A program made the translations under genes and the position numbers. DNA of 64,000 nucleotides from Chitinophagaceae bacterium (GTDB taxonomy: Bacteria; Bacteroidota; Bacteroidia; Chitinophagales; Chitinophagaceae). This document shows, piece by piece, positions 38,108 to 47,026 of this stretch. The notes beneath the pieces are model-generated. The model was not told the origin of the DNA, made no database searches, and worked only from the letters and a program-made list of their open reading frames with translations. Each line of letters begins with the position of its first letter. The stretch's first letter is position 1. The stretch spans positions 124,001 to 188,000 of the forward strand of contig JAHBTL010000005.1 of assembly GCA_019638615.1 (NCBI GenBank), given 5' to 3'.

Positions 38108-39727
38108 CTAAAGCACAATGTTCTGCACCAGCTCGCTCTTGAACGGATAATCGGTATTGTAATGCAATCCCCTGCTTTCGTGCCTGAACTGCGCCGATTT
38201 TACGATCAGGTAGCCCACCGTTATCATATTGCGCAACTGGGACAGTTGCGGTGAAACTTCGGTTGTTTTATACAATTCTTCCGTTTCCAGGTGTAACAGG
38301 TCAAGACGCCTCATGGCCCGCTCAAGACGGGTATTGGTACGCACTATGCCTACGTAATCGCTCATCAGCAGTTGCAGCTCCTTCAGACTTTGCGTAATTA
38401 ATATCATTTCTTTGGGAGCGGTGGTTCCTTCCGTGCGCCAGTCGGGTATATTGATATTCTTCCGGTTGCTCCATTCGTTGCCGGGTACCTCATTGATTTT
38501 ATATACGGAATCTTCATAAGCCCGGTGCGCAAATACCATTGCTTCCAGCAGGGAATTGCTGGCAAGCCGGTTAGCGCCATGCAGCCCGGTAGAAGCGCAT
38601 TCGCCTGCTGCATATAAATGACTGATGGACGTACGCGCCCATTCATCGGTTTTAATGCCGCCGCAACTGTAATGCGCCGCGGGTGCTACCGGTATCATAT
38701 TTTTTGATACGTCGATCCCTATTGACAGGCATTTTTCATGAATGTTGGGAAAATGATGCAGGAACTTTTCCATATCCATATGGCGGCAATCGAGCCATAC
38801 ATGCTCGGTACCGCCTTTTTTCATTTCGTTGTCTATCGCCCTGGCTACAATATCCCTTGGGGCGAGGTCTTTACGGGTGTCGTATTTTTCCATGAAAGCT
38901 TCCCCGTCTGTATTGCGAAGGATTGCTCCATCGCCCCGAACAGCTTCCGTTATTAAAAAAGCCTGGCCCTTAGTGCCTGGCTCGTAAAGCGCAGTGGGAT
39001 GAAACTGTATGAATTCCATGTTCTCAATCCTGCCCTTTGCCCTGTATACCATGGCTACTCCATCGCCGGTAGCAATTACGGGGTTGGTGGTGGTGCGGTA
39101 TACCTGCCCGTTACCGCCTGTGGCGAGCAGCGTAATGCCCGCTTCAATTTTTTCAATTTTTTTTGAATGAAGATTTAATGCGTATACGCCAAAGCATTTA
39201 ATATCGGGGGTTGCTTTCGTTACAAGGTAGCCAAGATGATGCTGGGTAATAATATCAACTACGAACCAATGTGTATTGATCTCAATGTTGGGCTGAGCCT
39301 TCACTGCTTCCAACAAAGCCCTTTCCATTTCTTTACCGGTTACATCTTTATGATGCAATATCCTGAACTCGCTATGTCCGCCTTCTTTTCCCAGCGCATA
39401 CTCACCGTCGGGCTCCTTATCGAACCTGGCGCCCCATTCTATGATTTCTTTAATCCGCTTTACTCCTTCTTTTACCACTATCTCCACCGTATGTTCATTG
39501 CACAGCCCGTCTCCGGCAACCAGGGTATCCTCAATGTGTTTTTCAAAGCTGTCGTTTTCATTGTCCCAAACACCGGCTATCCCTCCCTGCGCGTATTTGG
39601 TATTGGTTTCGTCGGATGTGGTTTTGGTAAATACCATCACGCGTTTATCCGGACAATGACGGGCCACTTTTAACGCGTAGGTAAGCCCGGCAATACCGGA
39701 ACCAATGACAAGGAAGTCTGTTTGCAT
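38108..39727 (-). CDS. nadB: L-aspartate oxidase
   Basis: 539 residues. An FAD flavoprotein that oxidises L-aspartate to iminoaspartate, the first step of NAD synthesis. FAD-binding motif DFLVIGSGIAGLTYALKVA lies at the N-terminus, then TKYAQGGIAGVWD, ENMEFIQFHPTALY, HYSCGGIKTDEWA and GECASTGLHGANRLASNSLL. A helical C-terminal domain as in succinate dehydrogenase flavoproteins completes it. The His, Arg and Ser positions of the L-aspartate oxidase group are present. nadA and nadC are not adjacent. Confidence 0.94.
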   Translation of the reverse strand: MQTDFLVIGSGIAGLTYALKVARHCPDKRVMVFTKTTSDETNTKYAQGGIAGVWDNENDSFEKHIEDTLVAGDGLCNEHTVEIVVKEGVKRIKEIIEWGARFDKEPDGEYALGKEGGHSEFRILHHKDVTGKEMERALLEAVKAQPNIEINTHWFVVDIITQHHLGYLVTKATPDIKCFGVYALNLHSKKIEKIEAGITLLATGGNGQVYRTTTNPVIATGDGVAMVYRAKGRIENMEFIQFHPTALYEPGTKGQAFLITEAVRGDGAILRNTDGEAFMEKYDTRKDLAPRDIVARAIDNEMKKGGTEHVWLDCRHMDMEKFLHHFPNIHEKCLSIGIDVSKNMIPVAPAAHYSCGGIKTDEWARTSISHLYAAGECASTGLHGANRLASNSLLEAMVFAHRAYEDSVYKINEVPGNEWSNRKNINIPDWRTEGTTAPKEMILITQSLKELQLLMSDYVGIVRTNTRLERAMRRLDLLHLETEELYKTTEVSPQLSQLRNMITVGYLIVKSAQFRHESRGLHYNTDYPFKSELVQNIVL

Positions 39728-39795
39728 ACTGGTAAAATCGAAGTTTGACGCAAGATAGTTAAATGTATCATTACCCCGGATACAACCCGGTATGT

Positions 39796-41310
39796 TTAAG
39801 CATTTTTCCGGGCAATGCCCAGCCTCCTTTTGATGCTAATCCATACGGGTTGCACATCGGGCGAAACATTAAAGTATACGATCCCTCCTCCGTATAGTAT
39901 AATGAAAACGATGCTTCGTATAAACAAACCGGGTAAGCCATGTACATTGCGGAACAGCAGATAACAAATTGTGTAACATGCTGCCCCCAGAATAATTACA
40001 CCCGCACTTTTGTACGAAAAAGGCTGTAGACTGAATTTTCTCCAAAGGAAAATAATGCGTATTAAGTTGTATATGGCGCCGGAAATAAATGCCGCAATAG
40101 GTGGACCCAGGATATGAAACTGTTTTGTAAGCACATAGGTAAGCGGTAAGATCAGCAGCAGCAGTACAATGCCACTTGTTAACTCAAACCGCCAGTAGTT
40201 GGAAGTGCCTATAATTTGGGTATTGAGGCCCGTACCCAGATCTACTACCCTTGTCAGACCCAAAACCAAAAAGGCATTGAAGCCCAGCAGGAATTCTTCC
40301 TTTAAGCCAAATGTAACAATGGCTTCGGTATAGTTCAGCGCGATCAGTAAAAACAAGCCGCCGGCAAACAGCAGCAGGTTGATAGAGGAACGCTGGTAGA
40401 TCTTTTGCAGCAATGGCAGGTTCTTATCCTTCCAGGCTTTCGACAAATGCGGAATAGCAGCCGCGATGATGCCTCTTTGCGGCGCCTGTATAATGCTTGT
40501 CATGTTTTGAGCCAGTCCAAAAATAGCAGCTTGTTGCAATCCGTTGGGCAATACCGCTGCAATTACAATGGTATCAAATATCTGCGACAGCGTGAATATG
40601 ATAGTACCGGAATACACAAAAAAGGAAAGCGAAACTATTTTTTTGAAATAACGGCGGGTTACTTTGCTGATGGTAAAAACAAAATGGATTTTTTTACTTG
40701 AAATAAGATACAACAGCAGGATTATTGCAATGACCGGATAGGTCATTGCATACAGCTTAATAAAAAGGTCAAAGCTTTTTATCAGGTGGTACATCAGCAG
40801 TAATATGATCACCGTTTGCAGCGTCCTCCATACTACTTCTTTTAAAAAGCTGGTCAATACGGGTTTGCCGATGCTCCAGGTATACGATTCCAGTATGGTA
40901 TACATGGTAAATCCAAAGGCCATAGGGAATATCCAGAAATAATATTTCACCAGCAGCGCCGAATGCTCGCTGAACTTTTTAATAACAAGATCTTTGAATA
41001 TCCATCCTGCCAGCATTACGATGGCAAAACCCACTATGCCTGTCAGCAGCGCCAGCAAGGCCATATCATTTTTGGAAGCGTGAAGATGATGATTATAATA
41101 AGGATGAAATTTAAAAATATAGGCCGGCATACCTAAGCTGGCCAGGGCCTGCATCATGGAGCAAATGGCGACGAACGCCGTAGTTAAGCCGTACTCTGTA
41201 GAAGTAAAAAGCCCCTGGCGGGTAAAAAAATAAACATTCAACATTCCAACCGCAAACCCGGCGTAAATCACAATGGAAGAAACGATACTCTGCCTTCTTA
41301 TATTGGTCAT
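39796..41310 (-). CDS. Polysaccharide flippase (Wzx/MATE-like)
   Basis: 504 residues with about 12-14 hydrophobic helices spread over the whole length and no signal cleavage site. The N-terminus RRQSIVSSIVIYAGFAVGML and IFGLAQNMTSIIQAPQRGII match oligosaccharide flippases of the MVF superfamily (polysaccharide biosynthesis). These move lipid-linked glycans across the inner membrane. manC and kdsD, 10 kb away, supply precursors of the same kind, but no glycosyltransferases lie nearby. The C-terminal tail is basic. Confidence 0.85.
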   Translation of the reverse strand: MTNIRRQSIVSSIVIYAGFAVGMLNVYFFTRQGLFTSTEYGLTTAFVAICSMMQALASLGMPAYIFKFHPYYNHHLHASKNDMALLALLTGIVGFAIVMLAGWIFKDLVIKKFSEHSALLVKYYFWIFPMAFGFTMYTILESYTWSIGKPVLTSFLKEVVWRTLQTVIILLLMYHLIKSFDLFIKLYAMTYPVIAIILLLYLISSKKIHFVFTISKVTRRYFKKIVSLSFFVYSGTIIFTLSQIFDTIVIAAVLPNGLQQAAIFGLAQNMTSIIQAPQRGIIAAAIPHLSKAWKDKNLPLLQKIYQRSSINLLLFAGGLFLLIALNYTEAIVTFGLKEEFLLGFNAFLVLGLTRVVDLGTGLNTQIIGTSNYWRFELTSGIVLLLLILPLTYVLTKQFHILGPPIAAFISGAIYNLIRIIFLWRKFSLQPFSYKSAGVIILGAACYTICYLLFRNVHGLPGLFIRSIVFIILYGGGIVYFNVSPDVQPVWISIKRRLGIARKNA

Positions 41311-41549
41311 GTTGATAAAGATAATCCGCTATAATATAATTCAATAGCCGGCCTCAGTATAAACTGTACACCCGCCGTTTTTATTTTCGGATCATACCTG
41401 TAAAGATGGCATCTTTCAAAAAAAGTATCGTATTTATTTTACAGGTATGCAATACAATCTTTCCTTTTTGCTTTGCTTTTTCCCCTGATTTTTTTCAGGG
41501 TTGTTTTTCCAATGGTTTTCGTAATCTTTGCAGCACAAAACTTCTAAAA

Positions 41550-41933
41550 ATGAAATTTCCTGAAAATCTGCGTTATACAAAAGAACATGAATGGGTTCGC
41601 CTGGAAGATGGCGGTATAGCCGTAATAGGCATTACAGAATTTGCACAAAGCGAATTAGGTGATATTGTATACGTAGAGATCGAGACCAAGGATCAGCATC
41701 TGGCTGCAGCATCTGTTTTTGGTACGGTAGAAGCCGTTAAAACAGTAAGCGATCTTTTTTTACCGGTTGCCGGAACCGTTATTGAAATCAACTCCGGATT
41801 GAACAATAGCCCTGAACTGGTAAACAGTGATCCATATGGAGAGGGTTGGATGATAAAAGTAAAGGTAGATTCACCGGCAGACGTGGAAACTTTAATGACG
41901 GCAGGCGCATATGCAGAGCTGGTGGGGAACTGA
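41550..41933 (+). CDS. gcvH: Glycine cleavage system H protein
   Basis: 127 residues from ATG 41550. A lipoyl-carrier protein that shuttles the aminomethyl group between P, T and L proteins. The lipoylation Lys64 lies in FGTVEAVKTVSDLFLP. The N-terminus MKFPENLRYTKEHEWVRLE is typical. The longer frame from 41406 adds hydrophobic residues without family match, and TA-n3-TTTG (41522-41530) lies between, so I prefer 41550. P and T proteins are not adjacent. Confidence 0.93.
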   Translation: MKFPENLRYTKEHEWVRLEDGGIAVIGITEFAQSELGDIVYVEIETKDQHLAAASVFGTVEAVKTVSDLFLPVAGTVIEINSGLNNSPELVNSDPYGEGWMIKVKVDSPADVETLMTAGAYAELVGN

Positions 41934-41946
41934 TACTTGATCCGGC

Positions 41947-42324
41947 ATGAATATACAATTGTTTAAAACGATATGGCCGGCCATCATTTGGTCGGCTCTC
42001 ATTTTTGTATTACTTAGTCTTCCCGGCAGCGAGCTGCCGGAAGCACCTCACTTCCCATTGTTTGATAAAATGATACATGTGTTTCTCTTTGGAGCACATG
42101 TGTATTTATGGAACAGATACCTGGTACTACGGACAGGAAGCGATAGAAGGGTGTGGGTTTTTTTTCTCACATTTTTAGTGAGCTGTTTATATGGAATAGG
42201 AATGGAGTATTACCAGAAGTACTTTGTGCCTAACCGGGGATATGAAACCGGGGATATGATAGCCGATATAGCCGGTGCATTGATAGGCTGGTGGATATCA
42301 AAAAAAGCAGGAAGCGATACATAG
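41947..42324 (+). CDS. VanZ-like membrane protein
   Basis: 125 residues with about four membrane helices. FVLLSLPGSELPEA, then FDKMIHVFLFGAHVYL near residue 40 and the C-terminal RGYETGDMIADIAGALIGWW match the VanZ-like family, whose role outside glycopeptide resistance is unclear. It starts 13 bp after gcvH and is probably cotranscribed with it. The stop codon overlaps the first arm of the terminator structure. Confidence 0.88.
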   Translation: MNIQLFKTIWPAIIWSALIFVLLSLPGSELPEAPHFPLFDKMIHVFLFGAHVYLWNRYLVLRTGSDRRVWVFFLTFLVSCLYGIGMEYYQKYFVPNRGYETGDMIADIAGALIGWWISKKAGSDT

Positions 42325-42362
42325 GGGCTATAAAAAAATTGGCCCCTATAGATATAGGGGCC
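42321..42362 (+). terminator. Strong hairpin after vanZ with a competing arm
   Basis: GGCCCCTATA (42341-42350) and TATAGGGGCC (42353-42362) form a perfect 10-bp inverted repeat. ATAGGGGC at 42321-42328, over the vanZ stop, is identical to part of the second arm and can pair with the first arm instead. No U-tract follows, so it may stop transcription weakly or protect the 3' end. Confidence 0.5.
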
Positions 42363-42758
42363 GCAACCAAAACTAACTGCTTATGAGAAAATTGACTGTT
42401 TTAAATGTCGTTGTATATATGACTCAAAACTTGTGAAACAGTTTACACTCGTTTTGTTAATTATTTCTAAAGAACTTACCAGCTTTCTAACGTAATATAC
42501 AAAATAAAATTGCAATTACAATGCCATTGTTTTTTTAAGAGCTTTCATTTACAGAAGCAAAGTTCAGCTAAAAACGCTTTATACAATCTTAATGATTTGT
42601 AAAAACCCCGGTCTTTTGCCATCATTAACATAACTATATCGTTCATAATACCCGAATGTTACCATTTATTGGCTTTTATTTTTATTTTTTGATAACTTTT
42701 TCTGCTGGCAGCATATAGCTAGCATGCAGAAGCAGGAAAATACCCCGGATTGTCGAAA
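42363..42758. other. Intergenic stretch with no supported gene
   Basis: About 400 bp between convergent vanZ and the FG-GAP gene. The only frame near the hairpin is a 17-codon peptide starting at 42383, ending TQNL, which I cannot support. The rest is AT-rich with no clear repeat. It may be the remains of a gene lost after the terminator. Confidence 0.4.
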
Positions 42759-45700
42759 TTATCTCCCGGGTAAATAGGTTTTGACGCTATCGTCGTTAGC
42801 GCCGGCAACCAGTAAAGTCCCCTTTGGAGTATTCAGGATCTCCATACTTTTTACATCATACCGCATCTTTAACCCCGAAAGGAATTGCGGCATACAGGAA
42901 AAATTGCCTTTGCCGTCCCCCGTCAGCACTATTCCGTGATTGGCCCTGTAGCTCCCGAATTTTATCCGGGTCCAGCTATCGTTCCCGGAGAGGATAATAT
43001 CTTTTTTACCATCCTTATCAATATCAAATGAAGCCATGGCGTATACAGGCGCATACTGGGCTTCCCGGGGCAAATAATGCAATGCAAGACCGGCTTCGCC
43101 ATCGTTGCGCAGGAATACCGATTGTAAAAGCCGGGCTTCCAAAGCGCCCGCGCTTTTCAGTTGCTCCGGTGAAAATATTTCACTGATCGTTGCATTGGCA
43201 TAGGACGCATAATTGTTGAATTTACCTTTCAGGGCGGGCAATTGTTCAACCATGTCGTCTCTTGCTGCGGCTGGATAGGAAACGCCGTCGATGTAGTAGC
43301 AGAACACAGGATCCAGGATGCCGTTCCCGTCAAAATCACCATAATATAAACTGACAGGTTCTTTTTCAGTTGCCCGGAACTGGGTATTGGCGCCCTGGTT
43401 TCCCAGCACGAGGTCTGTGTCTCCGTCGTTGTCAAAGTCATCCGCCAGTATTTTATTCCACCAGCCGGTTGAAGGAAATGCAATGTATTTTGAAGACTGG
43501 TCTTCCAGCTTTCCTCCTGTATTGATCAACACCATTACAGGCATCCATTCGCCCACAACGATTAAATCCTGTTTGCCATCCCTGTTTAAATCAACCCACA
43601 CAGCGTCTGTAACCATTCCCGGGCGCTTCAATGCAGGAGCCACCTGCCCGGTAGCGTCAGAAAAGTTCCCTTTGCCATCGTTCAGCAGTATCTTACTTTC
43701 AGGCGCTTCCGGATATTTGCCGGGTATCACCCGCCCACCTGCAAAGAGATCCATATCCCCATCCCCGTCTATATCTGCTGCTTTTACACAGCCGGTGCTG
43801 AATAGCATTGGGGGCAACGCCCGGGGCCGCGAAGAAAAATTTCCTTTTCCGTCATTGATATAAAGCCTGTCCTGCAATCGTCTATCATTGACCGCAAATT
43901 CGTATCCCCCGCTACCGACGTACAGATCAGGGTATCCGTCTCCGTTAGCATCGAAAAAAGCAGCGCTCACGTCTTCCGACGCCGAATCACTGATCAATGC
44001 GGGTATCTTTACCGGGGCAAGATCGCCCTGTTTGTTTTGCAGGAAAACCTGCCCGGGCTGCCCTTTAGCACCTCCGATAAACAGGTCTTCTCTTTCGTCG
44101 CCGTTTACATCGGCTTTGGCTATACACGGGCCCTGCCTGGACAAATAATGCGGCAACAAAGGCTGCACCGTAAAGTCGTTGAACTCATTTTCTTTGTGGC
44201 GGAAAGCCATTGCATCTGAACGAGAGAAATAAGGAGCGGGCGCGGTGGTGGTATATTGCCAGGTTTGAACGGCGTCCTGTTTGTTCAGTGTAAAAACCTG
44301 CCCGGGCTGCACATTTTTAATGACCTGGAATGCATCGTCGGGCCAAATAACAAGTACCGAATCAATGGCGGTATGGGCGCCTGTTCCAAAGTGAAGCACG
44401 GCATCTACAGCGGATTGATATCCCCGGGACGGGAATTGTTCCTGGTAAAACTGTTCTCCTCCGCAAAACAATTTTATTTTACTGCCAATACCATCGGGGT
44501 TTTTACTGTCTCCATTCAGTTTTATTTTCAGGTAATTGTTTTTCCCGGTATCTGATCCGTTGTTCCTGTATATGCCTGCTACATCGTTGATATTGCTGAT
44601 GACAATGTCCATATTGCCGTCGTTGTCCAGGTCTGCATACACGGCGCCGGTAGCAAGTGTTTTATGTGTAAGACCCCAATCGTCGTTAACACGGGTAAAC
44701 CGGTTGTTGCCATTGTTTTTAAAAATGGTGCTCACCAGTTGATTGGGTGGCATTTTTCCGATGTAATCTTTCATTACATCTATTTTCTCTCCCCGCCTTT
44801 GTTGTAAGGAGAGCTCGACCGAGTGCTGCAGGAAATCCATATCTGTGTGATCTCTTACAAATCCGGCGGTGGTCAGCAGGTCTTTTTTTCCGTCGTTGTC
44901 GAAATCAGCCAGCAGCGCCGCCCAGCTCCAATCGGTATTGGCAATGCCTGCAAGCTGGCCAATTTCGCTGAAAGTACCATCGCCGTTGTTTTTTTGCAGC
45001 ATATTACGGCTGTACTGGTGAGAAAAGCCGTTTTTAAAAAGCTGCCGGAACTTGTCGAAATTCTCAGCACCCTGGTGCATTTTCTGCGCATAATTGCTTT
45101 CTGGCAACATATCCATCGTAACAATGTCTACCAGTCCGTCGTTGTCAAAATCGCCAATGTCTGAACCCATAGAGTAAAGAGACGAATAATCCAGGTATTC
45201 ACTCAGTCTTTCAGAAAAAGTGCCATCGCCATTATTGATAAAAAGGTAATCGGGCTCATTAAAGTCGTTTGATACATATACATCCGGCCATCCATCGTTG
45301 TTGACATCTGAAACAGCCAGCCCCAGCCCGAATGAAAGTACATTGGAAATAATGCCTGCCTGGTCGGATACATCCGTATAAACCGGGTGTTTCAGGGTCT
45401 CGTTGAAATCGTTCCTGTAAAGCCTGCATTCAAAAGCCGCGTTACGTTCCTTTCTCCATGCCGGATTATCGATGGCACCGGTGGCATATTGCCGCAGAGA
45501 ATGATTGATCAGGAACATATCCAGGTCACCGTCTTTATCGTAATCGAAAAAAGCCGCCTGGGTAGAAAAGCCGTCATTGTCCAGCCCGAATGCTTCTGCC
45601 TTTTCCGTAAAGGTCAGGTCTCCGTTGTTGATGAAAAGAAGGTTTTTCCTGCGGGAAGCTATTCCGTCTGCGGAACGGCAAATGTATATATCCGTATACC

Positions 45701-46070
45701 CGTCGCCATCAATATCCGTCATTACGGCTCCCGTGCACCAGCCCTGCTTTCCGGCTATTCCGCTTTTGTCTGTTATATTTTCGAATTCAAAACTGCCTTT
45801 GTTGATGTACAGCCGGTTTTTTACCATATTGCCCGTAAACAGTATGTCCTGCAATCCGTCGTTGTTGATATCTCCTACCGCAACGCCTCCGCCATTGTAG
45901 AAATAGGCATACCGGGTTATGTTTAACGATTCGTCTTCCACCAGCAGGTTCCTGAAATCTATACCTGTTTCATTTTTATCTAACCTGGAGAACAATGTTT
46001 TGTCCTTTTTTTTACAGCCGCACAAAAAAAACAGGGATAAAAGCAGAGGTATGATGGATGTGAGCTTCAT
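42759..46070 (-). CDS. Large FG-GAP/VCBS lipoprotein with ASPIC/UnbV domain (CRTAC1-like)
   Basis: 1103 residues. Lipobox LFFLCGCKKK near residue 17 anchors it to a membrane. The body is a seven-bladed-type propeller built from FG-GAP repeats with calcium loops of the form DxNxDGxxD, for example GDINNDGLQDILFTGN and TDIDGDGYTDIYICRS. In the middle (about 505-575) lies the ASPIC/UnbV domain, with NPDGIGSKIKLFCGGEQFYQ and SRGYQSAVDAVLHFGTG. A second set of repeats follows. Such proteins often accompany SusC/SusD pairs; here it stands alone, 6 kb from the nearest pair. The precise role is unknown, probably surface ligand binding. Confidence 0.92.
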   Translation of the reverse strand: MKLTSIIPLLLSLFFLCGCKKKDKTLFSRLDKNETGIDFRNLLVEDESLNITRYAYFYNGGGVAVGDINNDGLQDILFTGNMVKNRLYINKGSFEFENITDKSGIAGKQGWCTGAVMTDIDGDGYTDIYICRSADGIASRRKNLLFINNGDLTFTEKAEAFGLDNDGFSTQAAFFDYDKDGDLDMFLINHSLRQYATGAIDNPAWRKERNAAFECRLYRNDFNETLKHPVYTDVSDQAGIISNVLSFGLGLAVSDVNNDGWPDVYVSNDFNEPDYLFINNGDGTFSERLSEYLDYSSLYSMGSDIGDFDNDGLVDIVTMDMLPESNYAQKMHQGAENFDKFRQLFKNGFSHQYSRNMLQKNNGDGTFSEIGQLAGIANTDWSWAALLADFDNDGKKDLLTTAGFVRDHTDMDFLQHSVELSLQQRRGEKIDVMKDYIGKMPPNQLVSTIFKNNGNNRFTRVNDDWGLTHKTLATGAVYADLDNDGNMDIVISNINDVAGIYRNNGSDTGKNNYLKIKLNGDSKNPDGIGSKIKLFCGGEQFYQEQFPSRGYQSAVDAVLHFGTGAHTAIDSVLVIWPDDAFQVIKNVQPGQVFTLNKQDAVQTWQYTTTAPAPYFSRSDAMAFRHKENEFNDFTVQPLLPHYLSRQGPCIAKADVNGDEREDLFIGGAKGQPGQVFLQNKQGDLAPVKIPALISDSASEDVSAAFFDANGDGYPDLYVGSGGYEFAVNDRRLQDRLYINDGKGNFSSRPRALPPMLFSTGCVKAADIDGDGDMDLFAGGRVIPGKYPEAPESKILLNDGKGNFSDATGQVAPALKRPGMVTDAVWVDLNRDGKQDLIVVGEWMPVMVLINTGGKLEDQSSKYIAFPSTGWWNKILADDFDNDGDTDLVLGNQGANTQFRATEKEPVSLYYGDFDGNGILDPVFCYYIDGVSYPAAARDDMVEQLPALKGKFNNYASYANATISEIFSPEQLKSAGALEARLLQSVFLRNDGEAGLALHYLPREAQYAPVYAMASFDIDKDGKKDIILSGNDSWTRIKFGSYRANHGIVLTGDGKGNFSCMPQFLSGLKMRYDVKSMEILNTPKGTLLVAGANDDSVKTYLPGR

Positions 46071-46127
46071 TTCATCAGAATATGTTATTGCATTAAAGCG
46101 TGGCTATAACCCGTTCCAAGGTACAAA

Positions 46128-46160
46128 ACAAAGGGCACTCAAAAACCGAGTGACCTTTGT
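46128..46160 (-). terminator. Hairpin between the XRE relic and the FG-GAP gene
   Basis: ACAAAGG-g-CACTC (46128-46140) pairs with GAGTG-a-CCTTTGT (46148-46160): 12 bp with one mismatch and a 7-nt A-rich loop. On the minus strand a TTTTG run follows the stem. It would end transcripts of the small lipoprotein gene at 46331 before the FG-GAP gene. Confidence 0.5.
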
Positions 46161-46165
46161 TTTAA

Positions 46166-46330
46166 AATAGATTAAGGATCAGGGGTTCCACCAAAGACAA
46201 AAGCCTCTCCAGGGATGACCTGGTTAAAGCTGTCGGCATTTCACCGGCCATCATTGGCCGCTATGAAGGTAATGAGATCACTCCTTTCGTGGAGGTGGCT
46301 GCAAAAAATTGCTGATGCCCTCGAAATATC
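46166..46330 (+). pseudogene. Relic of an XRE-family helix-turn-helix regulator
   Basis: From 46166 the frame reads a helix-turn-helix: LSRDDLVKAVGISPAIIGRY, then EGNEITPFVEVAAK. It breaks at a run of six A (46303-46308). With one A removed it continues KIADALEISYCFV, the usual end of this domain. There is no start codon, the N-terminal helix is poor, and the 3' end runs into the neighbouring gene. The remnant is about 55 codons. It is probably a lost phage-type or toxin-antitoxin regulator. Confidence 0.65.
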
Positions 46331-46699
46331 CTATTGTTTCGTCCCGCTCCAGACCCCATTCGCATTTACAAAACTGTTTTTCCAGGTTCCGTTAGCGTCA
46401 TTTTCCAATAATTGCCCGGTAAAAGTTGTACCTGTAGAAGTAGAGCCTGCCGTTGCAGAAAATGAACCGCTGTTTGTTACATTTCCATTTAGTTCATAGG
46501 TTTTGTTTGCATTGGATTTGGCTATTCCCTTAACAACTCCTTCTTCATTTATGGTTATGTCCCAGGTTCCACTCTCTGAGCCCGAATAAATGCCCTTCCA
46601 GTTCCCTTCGTATTGAGAGGGGGTATTGTCATTGTCTTTTTTACATGCAAACAGCAGGAAAGCTGCAAATACGATTGTTAAATAGTTGACCATTTTCAT
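46331..46699 (-). CDS. Small lipoprotein of unknown function
   Basis: 122 residues with a lipobox FLLFAC near residue 19, followed by KKDNDNTP, the charged spacer of surface-exposed Bacteroidota lipoproteins. The mature part is Gly/Ser/Thr rich with alternating strands: YEGNWKGIYSGSESGTWDIT and GKSNANKT-type turns, ending NGVWSGTKQ. It reads as a small beta-barrel similar to lipocalin-like or META-like lipoproteins. The ATG three codons in is also possible. No catalytic residues are seen. Confidence 0.75.
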   Translation of the reverse strand: MKMVNYLTIVFAAFLLFACKKDNDNTPSQYEGNWKGIYSGSESGTWDITINEEGVVKGIAKSNANKTYELNGNVTNSGSFSATAGSTSTGTTFTGQLLENDANGTWKNSFVNANGVWSGTKQ

Positions 46700-46879
46700 A
46701 AAGTCGATTTTTTAATTTCAAGCTAATATATAGATGGGCATGATAAAAGGTGAACACGCTTGCGGGAGGATCTTTTAGAATAAATAGCAGGAGTTCCGGT
46801 CATATACCTGTAATTGTATGGTAACCTGTATTTTATTTCATTTTTTGAACAAATATCAATTTTATGTACTTTACGCATA

Positions 46880-46922
46880 ATTAAGTGTTTGCCATTATAA
46901 AATTTCTATGTTAACACTTAAT
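46880..46922. promoter_or_regulatory. Long perfect inverted repeat upstream of the T9SS gene
   Basis: ATTAAGTGTT (46880-46889) and AACACTTAAT (46913-46922) are perfect 10-bp arms around a 23-nt AT-rich loop, about 105-147 bp before the ATG at 47027. The rest of the 46700-47026 gap shows nothing else. It may be an operator or an mRNA leader hairpin. Confidence 0.4.
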
Positions 46923-47026
46923 GGCCTTATCTGCGCTCTTGACCCAATATCCTGGTAAACCTGCCAGGCCCATTACTCATAATGGCCAAAACAAGTTTGA
47001 TCCCTAATGATTAATCTGCAACAAAA

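Noticed and set aside
42383-42436. 17-codon peptide after the vanZ hairpin, as a possible leader peptide
   Set aside because: No gene follows on that strand and no attenuator pattern is present.
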